In this document: positions 16,211-24,861 of the stretch, piece after piece | Layout: every line of letters begins with the position of its first letter | Numbering within the stretch: the first letter of the stretch is position 1 | Source of the DNA: a virus | DNA length: 37,085 bases | Virus record (IMG/VR): IMGVR_UViG_3300009788_000206 | Coordinates: 1 to 37,085 of that record | Strand: one strand, 5' to 3' | Made by a program: the position numbers and the translations under genes | The notes under the pieces: model-generated | Seen by the model: the letters and a program-made list of their open reading frames with translations, nothing else | Database searches by the model: none | Told to the model about the DNA's origin: nothing

Positions 16211-16566
16211 CACCACACCACCAATCTGACGGTGACACTCGCGCTACACGCAAGTGGCAGGTGTTTGGAGAGATCCGCGTCCGACGCGGCGACGCGCCAC
16301 ACAATGGCCGGTCCCTGAATGTCTGCGAGGTACCAGCCCCTGATCTTCCTATCGAGACCGTGCGCGACGAGGTTCTCGATCCCCGCAGTGAGGGAGATCC
16401 CTTGGTTGTTGCCGGCGTTCTTCTCGATGAACTCTGCCGACAACTGCGGCCGGCGCTCGCCAGCGATCTCGTCGGTGACCGTTCGGATCTGCTGCTGCAT
16501 CACCTCCAGGTCAAAGGGGGTGACCGCTTCACCAGTTGGCTTGTGCTCTTTGAACTCTGGGATCAT
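16210..16566 (-). CDS. Hypothetical head-tail region protein
   Basis: A 118-residue protein. It has a helical N-terminus (DLEVMQQQIRTVTDEIAGER), then a central GIENLVAHGLDRKIRGWYLADIQGP segment that looks like a short helix followed by beta-strands, and a beta-rich end (ASVTVRLVVW). This pattern is common in small proteins between adaptor and nozzle genes of podoviruses, some of which coat or attach fibres, but the role is not settled. Its stop overlaps the start of the nozzle gene (TGATG), so their synthesis is coupled. Confidence 0.65.
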   Translation of the reverse strand: MIPEFKEHKPTGEAVTPFDLEVMQQQIRTVTDEIAGERRPQLSAEFIEKNAGNNQGISLTAGIENLVAHGLDRKIRGWYLADIQGPAIVWRVAASDADLSKHLPLACSASVTVRLVVW

Positions 16567-16569
16567 CGC

Positions 16570-16842
16570 CTAGGGCTCCGCGGCAACCACCTGGATGGCC
16601 CCAGTGTTGAATCGTGCTTGCAGCTGCGTCTTCCCCCCACCGTCGTCGGCGGCGAACAGGCGGACCTCATTCGTGGGGGAGCCGGCCGGCGCAGTCCTCT
16701 CGGCAAACGAGACCGTGTTGTCCTCCATGGCAAACCCGAGCCCCCCGCTGTTCGTGGCCTCGAAGTTCAGCGCGAATAGGCGCTCGGCGAACGTCACCTG
16801 CACGGAGACCACGGGGCCCACTGTCACGTCGCCGACAGCCAT
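16570..16842 (-). CDS. Small hypothetical virion protein
   Basis: A 90-residue protein from the ATG at 16842, which overlaps the adaptor stop (TGATG). The sequence is beta-rich and acidic. Its end, TQLQARFNTGAIQVVAAEP, resembles the conserved (R)FxTGxxQxxAxEP ending of small phage proteins found beside head-completion genes. No catalytic motif, signal peptide or membrane segment is visible. It is likely a minor structural protein of the head-tail junction. Confidence 0.65.
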   Translation of the reverse strand: MAVGDVTVGPVVSVQVTFAERLFALNFEATNSGGLGFAMEDNTVSFAERTAPAGSPTNEVRLFAADDGGGKTQLQARFNTGAIQVVAAEP

Positions 16843-17543
16843 CACCAGTCCTCGAGGCGGTCGAGTTCCCCGCCCCCGCTGTAGCGTACGTCGACGACGT
16901 GCACCGGCTCGTTTGCGTCGCGGTTCTCCGCCGACTCCATCATCGACTTCTCGATTACACTCCGCTCAAACGCGAGATCCTTGATGTCCTGCTCCCCTTT
17001 GATCACGCATTTGATCGCGGCGTCGACGACGATCCACCGGCTCCACCCAGAGATCATCCCCGTTGCCAGGAGATCCGCGTCGGCGACCAACACCGTCACC
17101 TGTGGCGCGTAGAGGATACGGCCGGTGTACGCCTGGTTGGGTGATGGGGTGAAGACGATGTTCGAGCCCCGCAGCATGTAGCGGAGAGCCTCGATGTCGC
17201 GCAGGCCACTGGGGAGGCGCCCAGAGAATCGGTTGCGCTCGGCGTTCCCGTACCTGCGCACTGAGTAGAACTCGTTCTGAGTGCTCCCTGAGATCAGGAT
17301 ATCGACGCCGTTGAGCTTGAAGAAGTCGGCGGGCAGCGCGTATTCGCTGGTGCTCCCCACGATGGCAAGGGCCGCCGTGGTCTCGAAATACGGCTCGTGG
17401 ATAGCGATGAGCTTCTCGTAGAGCGCCTCGTACGAGTCGTTGATGAAGTCGTCGAGCTGGGTGTTCGGGACAAAGCCACCCGACGGCAGATCCGCGAGCG
17501 ACAGTACCCGCGCCCGCAGACCTGCCAGGTCGGTTCGAGCCAT
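16842..17543 (-). CDS. Head-to-tail adaptor protein (T7 gp11 / P22 gp4 type)
   Basis: A 233-residue protein. The N-terminal 60 residues are helical with an early LRARVLSLADLP and TQLDDFINDSYEALYEKLIA, as in adaptors that dock under the portal ring. A beta-rich middle (SEYALPADFFKLNGVDI, then GRILYAPQVTVLV) and a C-terminal helix pair (DAAIKCVIKGEQDIKDLAFE) complete a typical adaptor layout. It lies between the capsid region and the nozzle gene, the expected position. Its length fits the family (about 170-250 residues). The assignment rests on architecture and order rather than one diagnostic motif. Confidence 0.75.
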   Translation of the reverse strand: MARTDLAGLRARVLSLADLPSGGFVPNTQLDDFINDSYEALYEKLIAIHEPYFETTAALAIVGSTSEYALPADFFKLNGVDILISGSTQNEFYSVRRYGNAERNRFSGRLPSGLRDIEALRYMLRGSNIVFTPSPNQAYTGRILYAPQVTVLVADADLLATGMISGWSRWIVVDAAIKCVIKGEQDIKDLAFERSVIEKSMMESAENRDANEPVHVVDVRYSGGGELDRLEDW

Positions 17544-17549
17544 TGTCCC

Positions 17550-17765
17550 CTACTCCCTGGTTTCGTGGTCCATCATCGCGATGTCGAACGCCCTGCGGAA
17601 CGCGGTCATTGCCTCGCGCGGTTTGTTGTCCTGTAGCGCGACGCTCAGATCCGCCATGGCGTTCTCCATGCCCATCTCCTCAACCTCCGGCTCCTCGATG
17701 GGGCTCTCCCCACCGGGGCCGCCGATGGCGTTGAGGATCTCGTCGGTGCTCCCGCCGTATGCCAT
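17550..17765 (-). CDS. Small acidic hypothetical protein
   Basis: A 71-residue protein. A flexible, acidic first half (ESPIEEPEVEEMGMENAMAD) is followed by a helical second half (NKPREAMTAFRRAFDIAMMD). No motif is recognised. The ATG overlaps the stop of the upstream gene (TAATG), so it belongs to the virion operon. It could be a small scaffold-like or packaging-related helper, but nothing in the sequence proves it. Confidence 0.55.
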   Translation of the reverse strand: MAYGGSTDEILNAIGGPGGESPIEEPEVEEMGMENAMADLSVALQDNKPREAMTAFRRAFDIAMMDHETRE

Positions 17766-18634
17766 TAGGCTACCGGGGTCGTTCCGTCTTGGAACATGAC
17801 GTCGAAGCTGATGCGGTTGTCTGCGTCAGCGGCGATGTCGGCCAAGAGCTTCTGGGTGTACTCGAGAAGGGCCGAGTACAGGTAGATGATGTCATTTGCG
17901 TGGGCGCCAGGGACGATCCCGATGTTCAGGAACCCGGGGGCCGCCGCGATGTTGGCGTTGGCCAGGGTGACGGCGTACTCGGCGAGCGTCGCCACCGCGA
18001 GCGCCGGGGTGTTGCCCCCCATCTCCGTGTCGCCAATACCGTCCCACGCCTGCACGTCGATGACGGCCGCGGTGTCCGTATTGGTCCCCTTCGAGATCAT
18101 CAGGCGGACGATGACGTCGGACCCAGCGTCTAGATCCGCGGGCTTCGGTACCGGCGGGAACTGGATCTCGTCAACCTCGGTCGCGGCCCAGACGACGCGG
18201 AGCGCCTTGTCGGTGGCGGCATTGACGCGAGCGAGGGCCGGGACGCTATCGGACGCGAGGAGCCCGCCGTGCGCCGCGAGATTCTGGATGGCATCGCCCG
18301 CAATCTCTCGAGCTGCCGCGACGTCGAGCGGGATCGACATGGTGCTGACCTTCAGCACCGAGATGGCGAGAGTTTTGTTGGCGGCCGAGTAGGCGCCGAA
18401 CTTGATCTCGTACCCGATCGGAGCAACGAGGCGGATATCCGCAAGCGCGCTCAGCATGTGGGCGTATGGTTGCCGGAACGTGAGCAGGTAGAGGCCGACG
18501 CCGGTGCGGGTGACGGAGAAGCCACGGCCCTTCACGGCGGTTGGGGCGCTGGTGCCGGCAGGCGCAAAGCTACCGGAGACAATCTTGACCCCGGCGTTGA
18601 AGTGCTTGAGTTCGTACGAAGTGAGTTGAGTCAT
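17765..18634 (-). CDS. Probable virion structural / head decoration protein
   Basis: A 289-residue protein with alternating strands and short helices. The N-terminal KGRGFSVTRTGVGLYLLTFR segment looks like the small beta-domain of phage head-fibre or decoration proteins. A second beta-rich region (SDVIVRLMISKGTNTDTA) and a helical C-terminus (LNIGIVPGAHANDIIYLYSA) follow. There is no signal peptide. It is the first gene after the major capsid gene, separated from it by a strong hairpin (18680-18715), which is where decoration proteins are often encoded. The exact function is not established. Confidence 0.65.
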   Translation of the reverse strand: MTQLTSYELKHFNAGVKIVSGSFAPAGTSAPTAVKGRGFSVTRTGVGLYLLTFRQPYAHMLSALADIRLVAPIGYEIKFGAYSAANKTLAISVLKVSTMSIPLDVAAAREIAGDAIQNLAAHGGLLASDSVPALARVNAATDKALRVVWAATEVDEIQFPPVPKPADLDAGSDVIVRLMISKGTNTDTAAVIDVQAWDGIGDTEMGGNTPALAVATLAEYAVTLANANIAAAPGFLNIGIVPGAHANDIIYLYSALLEYTQKLLADIAADADNRISFDVMFQDGTTPVA

Positions 18635-18679
18635 GGTGGATTACCTATCGCTCATCCTTGGTATCCGTTCTGGAACTAG

Positions 18680-18715
18680 GGGGGTGGGCGCTTGGATACG
18701 AGGGCGCCCACCCCC
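18680..18715 (-). terminator. 12-bp perfect stem-loop after the capsid gene
   Basis: GGGGGTGGGCGC (18680-18691) and GCGCCCACCCCC (18704-18715) are exact reverse complements separated by a 12-nt loop. The hairpin starts about 25 nt after the major capsid stop on the minus strand. No T-run follows it, so it may be a partial terminator, a pause, or an mRNA-stabilising end that raises capsid mRNA over downstream genes, rather than a full intrinsic terminator. Confidence 0.65.
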
Positions 18716-18740
18716 GACAGACTGGCTAGGTCTGCGAAGA

Positions 18741-19958
18741 TCAGGTGGGGAGAGTGACCCGCACGTTCCGACCGGGTGCCCGACCACCGAGCTGGCCGTA
18801 GTAGCCAACACGGAACTCGTCACCATCTGCAGACGACAGACGGAGCAGCTTGTTCCCGTCACGCTGGAGAATGCGCGGGCACTTCTTCAGCGAGTAGAAC
18901 TTCCAGCACCGCATATCGAGGCCCCATGCGATGTTGGGCTGGCAATCCTGGTCGGCGATGACCTTGATCAGGCCCTTCGGACCCTGCACCTCGTAGGCCG
19001 GGAAGTTGACCTCGGCGGTCGCGTGCACCTGCACATACTCCCGCTTCGAGCCCAGGATCTTCCCGAGGTCGCCCCACCGCTCCATCGACATGAAGTAGTG
19101 AGTGACCCGCCCACCGTGGCGGCCAGCTCGGACCGCACCGTTGATGAGCGCTTCCTCGATGTTCTCGCCGTTGGTGGTCGAGTCGTATCGAGCACCGCCC
19201 AGGCGCACGCTGTCCGCCGTGCGGTCGACGCCGAAGAACGCGGTCGAGGTGACCGAGCTCGGCATCCACGCATCGAGGCCCTTGACCTTGGCGTTGAGGT
19301 CGCCGCTGGTGAGCAAGTAGTCACTCGCCGCCAGGTCGGTCATCACGGTGTTCCAGGCTGCGGAGGTCGCGGTCAGGACGCCCGTATCGCGGTCGATACC
19401 AGCGAGGATCTCCTGTCCCGTGTCGTACGCTCCGCCGTCCGTGGACGTACCGCGAAGAACCATCCCGACCTCGAAGGCTACGCTGTCCTCGGGGTTGGCA
19501 AGGGTGATGACTTGGGCAGAGACCGTCGAGCCCGCCGAGACCTGACCGATGGAGCCAGTCCCGTTGCGGTAGAGGCTCGTCGCCAGCGAACTGGAGATCG
19601 CCTCGAACGCGCTGTCGAATTCTGTCGTCGCGGCATCCATGAACGCGTCGGCGTCGTCCTCCGCCGCATCCATGGTCTCCCCGTCGATGGAGGCAACCGC
19701 GTAGTCCTTCGCACGAGTGAGGACAAAGTCCTCGATCTGCGTCGGCCCGCTGTTGGTCTGCGCGGTCGCGAATGCCGCCGAGCGGCCCGCGATGTTCCCG
19801 TAGATGATCGGGATCGGCAGGTTCTTACCCTTGAACTTCTCGTCCTTCATCAGGAGCGCGAGAAGCGGGTGGTCGTTGTAGGTGAGACGCTCGACCTCGT
19901 CGTCCGTGTAGTGGACTTTCAGGGCGGCGTCAAAACTGGTGAGATCCAGCGAGGCCAT
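18741..19958 (-). CDS. Major capsid protein (HK97-fold)
   Basis: About 405 residues from the ATG at 19958 (MASLDLTSFDAALKVHY), with GGAG 8 nt upstream; a TTG at 19964 is less likely. The layout is that of HK97-fold capsid proteins without a cleaved delta domain: an N-terminal arm, a spine-helix region (TEFDSAFEAISSSLATSLYR), a beta-rich P-domain and A-domain (e.g. RKHYF-like RVTHYFMSMERWGDL), and a C-terminal strand region. It directly follows the scaffold gene and precedes a strong hairpin, as expected for the most abundant virion protein. The fold is inferred from pattern and context. Confidence 0.85.
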   Translation of the reverse strand: MASLDLTSFDAALKVHYTDDEVERLTYNDHPLLALLMKDEKFKGKNLPIPIIYGNIAGRSAAFATAQTNSGPTQIEDFVLTRAKDYAVASIDGETMDAAEDDADAFMDAATTEFDSAFEAISSSLATSLYRNGTGSIGQVSAGSTVSAQVITLANPEDSVAFEVGMVLRGTSTDGGAYDTGQEILAGIDRDTGVLTATSAAWNTVMTDLAASDYLLTSGDLNAKVKGLDAWMPSSVTSTAFFGVDRTADSVRLGGARYDSTTNGENIEEALINGAVRAGRHGGRVTHYFMSMERWGDLGKILGSKREYVQVHATAEVNFPAYEVQGPKGLIKVIADQDCQPNIAWGLDMRCWKFYSLKKCPRILQRDGNKLLRLSSADGDEFRVGYYGQLGGRAPGRNVRVTLPT

Positions 19959-19994
19959 GTGCAAAGCTCCAAGCGGAGCTGATGTCCGATGGAC

Positions 19995-21029
19995 CTATTC
20001 GTCCACAAACACCAGCGTTGCAGCCGAGGTCTTGAGCCGCTCATCGCGGTCCTTGAACGGCTGGACCGCGCGAGGCGGGGCCGTAGCACCTTGGCTGGCT
20101 GTCAACGTCTTGCCCGGCTTTGCTTTGGGGGCTTCTGGATCTGGCGTTGGGGCCGCGGGGTCGGTCTCGGGGGGAGGATTCCCACCGTTCTCGGCCCTGG
20201 CCTTCAGGATCTCGTCGAAGGTCTCTTTGAAATCTGGCAATTCAGAGAGGTTCTTCACGAGTTCCTGCATCTTCGGAACGTAGTACTTATTGACGACCTT
20301 TGCGGCTTCGCCAATTTCAAGGATCTTAGGTTCTCCGAAGGCTTCCTGAGTCCTTTGCGCATGCTGCTGGATGACAGCGAACACCTCGTGCCCAAGGTCC
20401 GCATGTCGCAGCATTTCCAAACCGTCTGTAGTGTCGATGTGGGTCTTGATCTCGGCGTTGTACGACTTGTGAGCCGCCTCGGCATCGCGTCGCTGCTTGG
20501 CCTTGGCCTCGGTATCCTGGGCCTCGGTCTGTGAGGCTCGCCACTTCTCGAACTCCGCGAGCTTCGTCTGGGTCTCCCGGAGTTCGGCCTCGAGCGGGTT
20601 GGTCGGTTTCTCGCCCTGCTCCTTGAGCCATGAGTCGGACCACTCTTGGAGTGACCCGCCTGCGTCGGTCATCACCCCGTAGTCCTTCGAGTCGACGCGC
20701 TTCTTCAGTTCCCGGAGCTGCGCGAGCTCATCCTCCGACTCTTTGATCTTCTTGTCTCGAGTCTGTAGATCGCGGCTCTTCCGCATCATGGCCTCGAGCT
20801 GCTCGTTGTTCCCCGGTGGGGTGGCGGCGGGCTTCTCGGGCTCGGTGGGGGCTGGTTTGTTGGGGTCTACTGGATCGGCGGGGGCCGCGGGGTCGCCGCT
20901 CGGTTTGGCGGCGGCGGGGTCCGGTTTGACCTCCGTCGCCGCGGCCGGGAGCTTGACGCGCTCGGCGAGCAGGTGCGGTTCAATCGGAGTCGCAGGGGCC
21001 TCGGCGGGTGCTTGTGCGGGCGTCGTCAT
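19995..21029 (-). CDS. Capsid scaffolding protein
   Basis: A 344-residue protein between portal and capsid genes. Residues 1-75 are Pro/Ala-rich and disordered (e.g. PAAPADPVDPNKPAPTEPE). Residues 76-280 are highly charged helices likely to form coiled coils (RKSRDLQTRDKKIKESEDEL, RETQTKLAEFEKWRASQTEA). A second Pro-rich linker precedes a short basic C-terminal segment (FKDRDERLKTSAATLVFVDE), the part that in scaffolds usually contacts the capsid protein. This disorder/coil/basic-end layout is typical of podovirus scaffolds. No protease motif is visible. Confidence 0.8.
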   Translation of the reverse strand: MTTPAQAPAEAPATPIEPHLLAERVKLPAAATEVKPDPAAAKPSGDPAAPADPVDPNKPAPTEPEKPAATPPGNNEQLEAMMRKSRDLQTRDKKIKESEDELAQLRELKKRVDSKDYGVMTDAGGSLQEWSDSWLKEQGEKPTNPLEAELRETQTKLAEFEKWRASQTEAQDTEAKAKQRRDAEAAHKSYNAEIKTHIDTTDGLEMLRHADLGHEVFAVIQQHAQRTQEAFGEPKILEIGEAAKVVNKYYVPKMQELVKNLSELPDFKETFDEILKARAENGGNPPPETDPAAPTPDPEAPKAKPGKTLTASQGATAPPRAVQPFKDRDERLKTSAATLVFVDE

Positions 21030-21071
21030 CGCTTCTGATTTTGTAGGCTACTTTTCGTCGACTGGCAAGTG

Positions 21072-23072
21072 CTACGCCGCGACGGCCGGTGCGACCTGTG
21101 GTGGCATCCCCTGGGGTGGTCCGGCAGCCGCGGGTGTACCCGGTGCTCCGGGGCCCCCAGGTGCGCCGGCAGAGTCCACCACCGGTGGTGGTGGCGCCGC
21201 TGCCTTCATGAGGATCCCGGCGTCGCTCATCCACCTAGTCAGTAGATTGCGGCGGGCCTCCGGGGTGCCGTCGTGCTTCGACCTGAGGTACGAGGCCAGC
21301 ATCCGCTTCATCCCGATCTGGAGGTTCTGGGTTGAGTCGGGTGGTAAATACACCATGTCGGCAATCAACTGCTCACGATCGAGGTCGTCCATATCCTTCG
21401 TTGTGGCCTCCTCCAGCTCCTCGTCCTCGGGCTCGCGGTAGATCATGTCGTCGATCACCTGGTCGATGTCGTCGACCGCCGCAGTGACCAAAGACACCGC
21501 GTCCTCGAGATCCGGCATGTCCATGAGCTGCATCCCCTCCTCTTTGGACAGATACCCGGCCTGGATCCACTCGTCGATCTGCGCGTAGCGGGCCGCCGGG
21601 GTCTTCGGGAGCATCGAGGTGGGGAAGATGCTCATCTCGTACTGGTTCTCCTCGATGTCGATCTCCGAGAAGAGGATCGTCGAGAGGAACCGGTTGTTCG
21701 CGACCTTCACCTGTAGCTCTGGGTGCTTTGTGTAGAGTTCTTGGGCCAGGATCACCACGAGCCGCGCGAGGTCCACGAAAGTATCCTCGTACGACTGCTG
21801 CACGACGGCGAAGCGCTCCGAGCCGATATCGTCGTACTCGCGCAGGGCCTTGCCGCTGTTCAACCCGCTCGGCTTCTTGCCCGTAGCGCTCATCTGGTTG
21901 ACGCCGGTGTTCTCGTAGGCCTGCTGGATCAGGAACCCAATCTGTTCCCGGCGCCCTGGCGTGACGTTGTTGGGATTCATGACGGTCGGGGGTGCCGAGC
22001 CCGACGCGTGGGTGAGGACCGCGCCGATCCGGTTGACCCAGTGGCTCTTCGGGATCTTCGCTCCCTCCTCGACGATAATCCTCGAGACTGATAGGTCGAG
22101 TTCGCGCTCCATCGCGTCGACGTGCTTGTTGATGCTGACCTGGATCCCGGTGATCTGGTCGACGATGCCCAACCCCGTCATCCCGAGCACGGGCGCCCCG
22201 TAGAGGAAGAGCGAGAAGGGGAAGCGGTCGTACTTCCACTCCTCATCGAGGAGTGTGTCGTTGTCGATGGTCATCGCCCGCCGCCCGTCCTTCGCATTGG
22301 GCCCGGACGGCAGGTGCCAACTCTCAACGATCTGGATCATGTCCGAGAGGTTGCGGTGGGCGGCGATGCCCGCGCTGGCCTTGGCCTGTGGGGCCATCTT
22401 GATCTTGACCGCGTGCTCGTTCTCCGTGCCGTCGTCGTTCATCCCCCAGTCCTGGAGCACGACCTCGCGCGACAGAAACTTCCGCTGGTGGATTTGTTGG
22501 GGCATCCCCTCGCTGGCCTCGGAGTCGTCGTAGAGCAGCTCGTCGATGAAGACCCGCTCGATCTTGATCTTCTTCTCCTCCCAGTCGATCCAAGACTTAT
22601 AGACTCCGGTGCCCGTCATCCCGCCGTCGCGGAACACCACGGGGCCCTGTTTGTAGACCTTGGACTCTTGGAACACGCCGAGCACGAACTTCGAGAGCTT
22701 CTTGGCGTGACGCTTCAGGCGGTAGTCGGCGCCGTCGGTCATCACCACGGGCCGCGGCCGCTCCTTGGCGATGTGGGCGGTGGCCGTGTCGACCACAGAG
22801 CGACAGACGTTGATGCGGACCCGACCGTTGCGCCGGCCCTGGGTGGTGGCGAACGTCAGCGGCGACAGGCCGAAGACCGGGAGATTACCGTAGAGCCGCA
22901 CACGCCGGAGGTTGTCCTCATGCTTGTGCATCTGGTGGGAGTCGAGGAACCGCACGGTGTCGAACACGGCCTTGTGGACGTCTTTCTCACGCCCCTGCGC
23001 CCTAGACTTCCACCAGTACTCGGGCCTCTGATTGGTTCGTCCCGCCTGCTCGTTGTATCGATAATCACCCAC
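21072..23072 (-). CDS. Portal protein
   Basis: A 666-residue protein that would form the dodecameric ring through which DNA is packaged and to which the adaptor binds. It has the portal layout: an N-terminal region with RINVCRSVVDTATAHIAKERPRP-type wing/stem approach, a central GIVDQITGIQVSINKHVDAM helix typical of the podovirus portal core, and an acidic helical C-terminal region (EDEELEEATTKDMDDLDREQ). It ends in an unusual Pro/Gly/Ala tail (e.g. GAPGGPGAPGTPAAAGPP) that looks collagen-like and disordered. It lies between the terminase and scaffold genes. Confidence 0.85.
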   Translation of the reverse strand: MGDYRYNEQAGRTNQRPEYWWKSRAQGREKDVHKAVFDTVRFLDSHQMHKHEDNLRRVRLYGNLPVFGLSPLTFATTQGRRNGRVRINVCRSVVDTATAHIAKERPRPVVMTDGADYRLKRHAKKLSKFVLGVFQESKVYKQGPVVFRDGGMTGTGVYKSWIDWEEKKIKIERVFIDELLYDDSEASEGMPQQIHQRKFLSREVVLQDWGMNDDGTENEHAVKIKMAPQAKASAGIAAHRNLSDMIQIVESWHLPSGPNAKDGRRAMTIDNDTLLDEEWKYDRFPFSLFLYGAPVLGMTGLGIVDQITGIQVSINKHVDAMERELDLSVSRIIVEEGAKIPKSHWVNRIGAVLTHASGSAPPTVMNPNNVTPGRREQIGFLIQQAYENTGVNQMSATGKKPSGLNSGKALREYDDIGSERFAVVQQSYEDTFVDLARLVVILAQELYTKHPELQVKVANNRFLSTILFSEIDIEENQYEMSIFPTSMLPKTPAARYAQIDEWIQAGYLSKEEGMQLMDMPDLEDAVSLVTAAVDDIDQVIDDMIYREPEDEELEEATTKDMDDLDREQLIADMVYLPPDSTQNLQIGMKRMLASYLRSKHDGTPEARRNLLTRWMSDAGILMKAAAPPPPVVDSAGAPGGPGAPGTPAAAGPPQGMPPQVAPAVAA

Positions 23073-23096
23073 CGGTCACTCCGGACGGGGAGCCCC

Positions 23097-23321
23097 CTAC
23101 TCGGGGTAGAGCTCCTCATCGGTAAATCCGGTGCTCGGGTCGACCCCCTGCTCCTCCGGCACGTCCTCTGGGTCGATCTCCGGCTCCGGCACGACGAACG
23201 CGCCGGGGGAAAACGTCACCTTGAGGTCACCCGCCTCGAAGCCCTGGACCTTCTGCTCCCTGCACCACGAAATGAAGTCTTTGACCGTGCTCAGGTCTGT
23301 AAATAGCTTCTCTACACTCAT
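23097..23321 (-). CDS. Small acidic hypothetical protein between terminase and portal
   Basis: A 74-residue protein. The N-terminal half is mixed alpha/beta (KLFTDLSTVKDFISWCREQ, then GDLKVTFSPGAF); the second half is acidic and Pro-rich (EPEIDPEDVPEEQGVDP). Its ATG overlaps the terminase stop (ATGA), so it is translated with it. No family is recognised. Small acidic proteins in this place sometimes act in packaging or as portal helpers. Confidence 0.6.
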   Translation of the reverse strand: MSVEKLFTDLSTVKDFISWCREQKVQGFEAGDLKVTFSPGAFVVPEPEIDPEDVPEEQGVDPSTGFTDEELYPE

Positions 23322-24829
23322 CCGAATAACGCCTCCACCTCGTCGGGCTCCTCGAGGTCGGCCTCGTCGGCCTCTATCAGCTCTTGCTCGAGCTTGTCGT
23401 AGTATTCGTCGGTCCCGGCTTTCGGCTGCTCCTCCACCGGCTCATGTCGATAGTGCCTCGCCTCGCGCCATGCGTAAAGGCCGGCGTCCGCGCAATCGTT
23501 CGGGAACCTGTCGTCCTCGTGCCCAGAGTCGTCCTTCTGCAGGGCCTCCCACTCGGTGATCAGTGTACCGCATCGAGTGGGGTCCACGTGGATCAAACCC
23601 TTTCGGAAATCGGCGTTCATCGCCTCCTGAAACGCCAATTTGTCTTTCTTCTCGGCGGCGATGAGGGCGAGGTGGTGCCGGCGCCGCATCTCCTCGACGA
23701 TCATCTTCCCGAGGGCCCCGGTGTCGACCACCGTCTTGAGCGGCCCGTACTCGTCCTGGAGCTGGCGGATCCTCTTGGCGACGTCGGTGATGTCCATGCC
23801 GCTCTTCTTCTCGGACCGCACGAACTGGCACCACGGGACGTCCGGCGAGAACGCGACGACGACGAAGGCCGTTGCATCGTCGTGCCCCAGGTCGACGCCG
23901 AGGATGTAGAACCACTCGTACCCCTCGCGCGACGCGGTGGTCCACCGGTACCGGTTCTTCTCCGGGTCCCACTTGTAGACCATCGACCCGTGGTCCCGAA
24001 CCCACAGCGCCAGCCACTCGCGGTTGAGGATCGGGTCGTCGTCGTCCCAGTTCTTCTCTATCTTCTTGGCCTTCAACCAGTTCTTCGCGCGCTGGCGCCA
24101 GTTGCGCTTTCGTCGCCACTTCGGGAACAACGGGTTGTCCAACACGGTCCAGTGGTGCTTCGACCACCCGGAATCCACGTTCATCGTAGCGTCGTAGAAC
24201 ATCCCGGCGCACGCGCGTGATGGCGTGCCGATCATCATCACGGTGCCGCTGTAGTCCTCGAGCGTCGGCTCCAGCACCTCTTCGACGAGCTGCTCGAGGT
24301 AGGCCTTAAACGATGCGGTCTCGTCGAGCACCACGAGCAGGAAGGCGATCCCCCGGAACTTCTCGATCTGATCGAGCTTGTCGGCGCCCGCCACCCAGAT
24401 CTCGGAGCCGTTCGGGAAGTGGGCCACCAGGTCGGAGAGCTTGAACGTGATCCCCAGCTTGTAGTGTCGGTTGAGGCGCTTGAGTTCTGGCCAGATCAAC
24501 CGCTGTGCCTGTTTGCTCGTGATGGTGAGGTAGCCGCAGAGGGCTCCGGGTCGGTTCAGACACTCGCGCACCAGGTACGCGGCGGCCGTCGTGGTCTTCC
24601 CGGCTCGGCGACCGCAGCGGGCGGCCTTCCTGCGTGACGGGTCGCGGATGAGCTTGAGCTGGTGGTTGAACAGGTGCTCGAGGACCCGCTCACCCTCACC
24701 CGTGTACGCACCCACGGTGGTCTCGAGGTACCTCTCACTGTGGCGGTACCGAGCCTCGTCGCTCACCTGCCTGCTGCGGCGGTGGAGCTTCCGTAGGGCC
24801 TGGCGGATGAGGGTAGCGGGTACGGGCAT
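23318..24829 (-). CDS. terL: Terminase large subunit
   Basis: A 503-residue packaging motor. The ATPase half has Walker A GRRAGKT (73-79), Walker B LVVLDE (165-170) and a coupling-motif IGTPSR (200-205). The RNase-H-like nuclease half has three acidic sites in FYILGVDLGHDD (D313), TVVDTGALG (D369) and FPNDCADAG (D445/D448). The enzyme cuts concatemers and drives DNA into the procapsid through the portal, encoded just downstream. The length is normal. No adjacent gene is an obvious small terminase; candidates are among the small genes upstream. The C-terminal tail is strongly acidic (EADEADLEEPDEVEALFG). Confidence 0.92.
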   Translation of the reverse strand: MPVPATLIRQALRKLHRRSRQVSDEARYRHSERYLETTVGAYTGEGERVLEHLFNHQLKLIRDPSRRKAARCGRRAGKTTTAAAYLVRECLNRPGALCGYLTITSKQAQRLIWPELKRLNRHYKLGITFKLSDLVAHFPNGSEIWVAGADKLDQIEKFRGIAFLLVVLDETASFKAYLEQLVEEVLEPTLEDYSGTVMMIGTPSRACAGMFYDATMNVDSGWSKHHWTVLDNPLFPKWRRKRNWRQRAKNWLKAKKIEKNWDDDDPILNREWLALWVRDHGSMVYKWDPEKNRYRWTTASREGYEWFYILGVDLGHDDATAFVVVAFSPDVPWCQFVRSEKKSGMDITDVAKRIRQLQDEYGPLKTVVDTGALGKMIVEEMRRRHHLALIAAEKKDKLAFQEAMNADFRKGLIHVDPTRCGTLITEWEALQKDDSGHEDDRFPNDCADAGLYAWREARHYRHEPVEEQPKAGTDEYYDKLEQELIEADEADLEEPDEVEALFG

Positions 24830-24861
24830 GCGTCACCCACAGCATACACCGCCGGGCTGCG

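Noticed and set aside
22122-23306. Plus-strand open frame of 394 codons opposite the portal gene
   Set aside because: Antisense shadow of the portal gene; leucine/valine/aspartate-rich without motifs.
24841-24846. TATGCT upstream of the terminase start, also at 31334-31339, as possible -10 boxes
   Set aside because: No fitting -35 element at 16-18 bp in either case; two hexamers are expected by chance.
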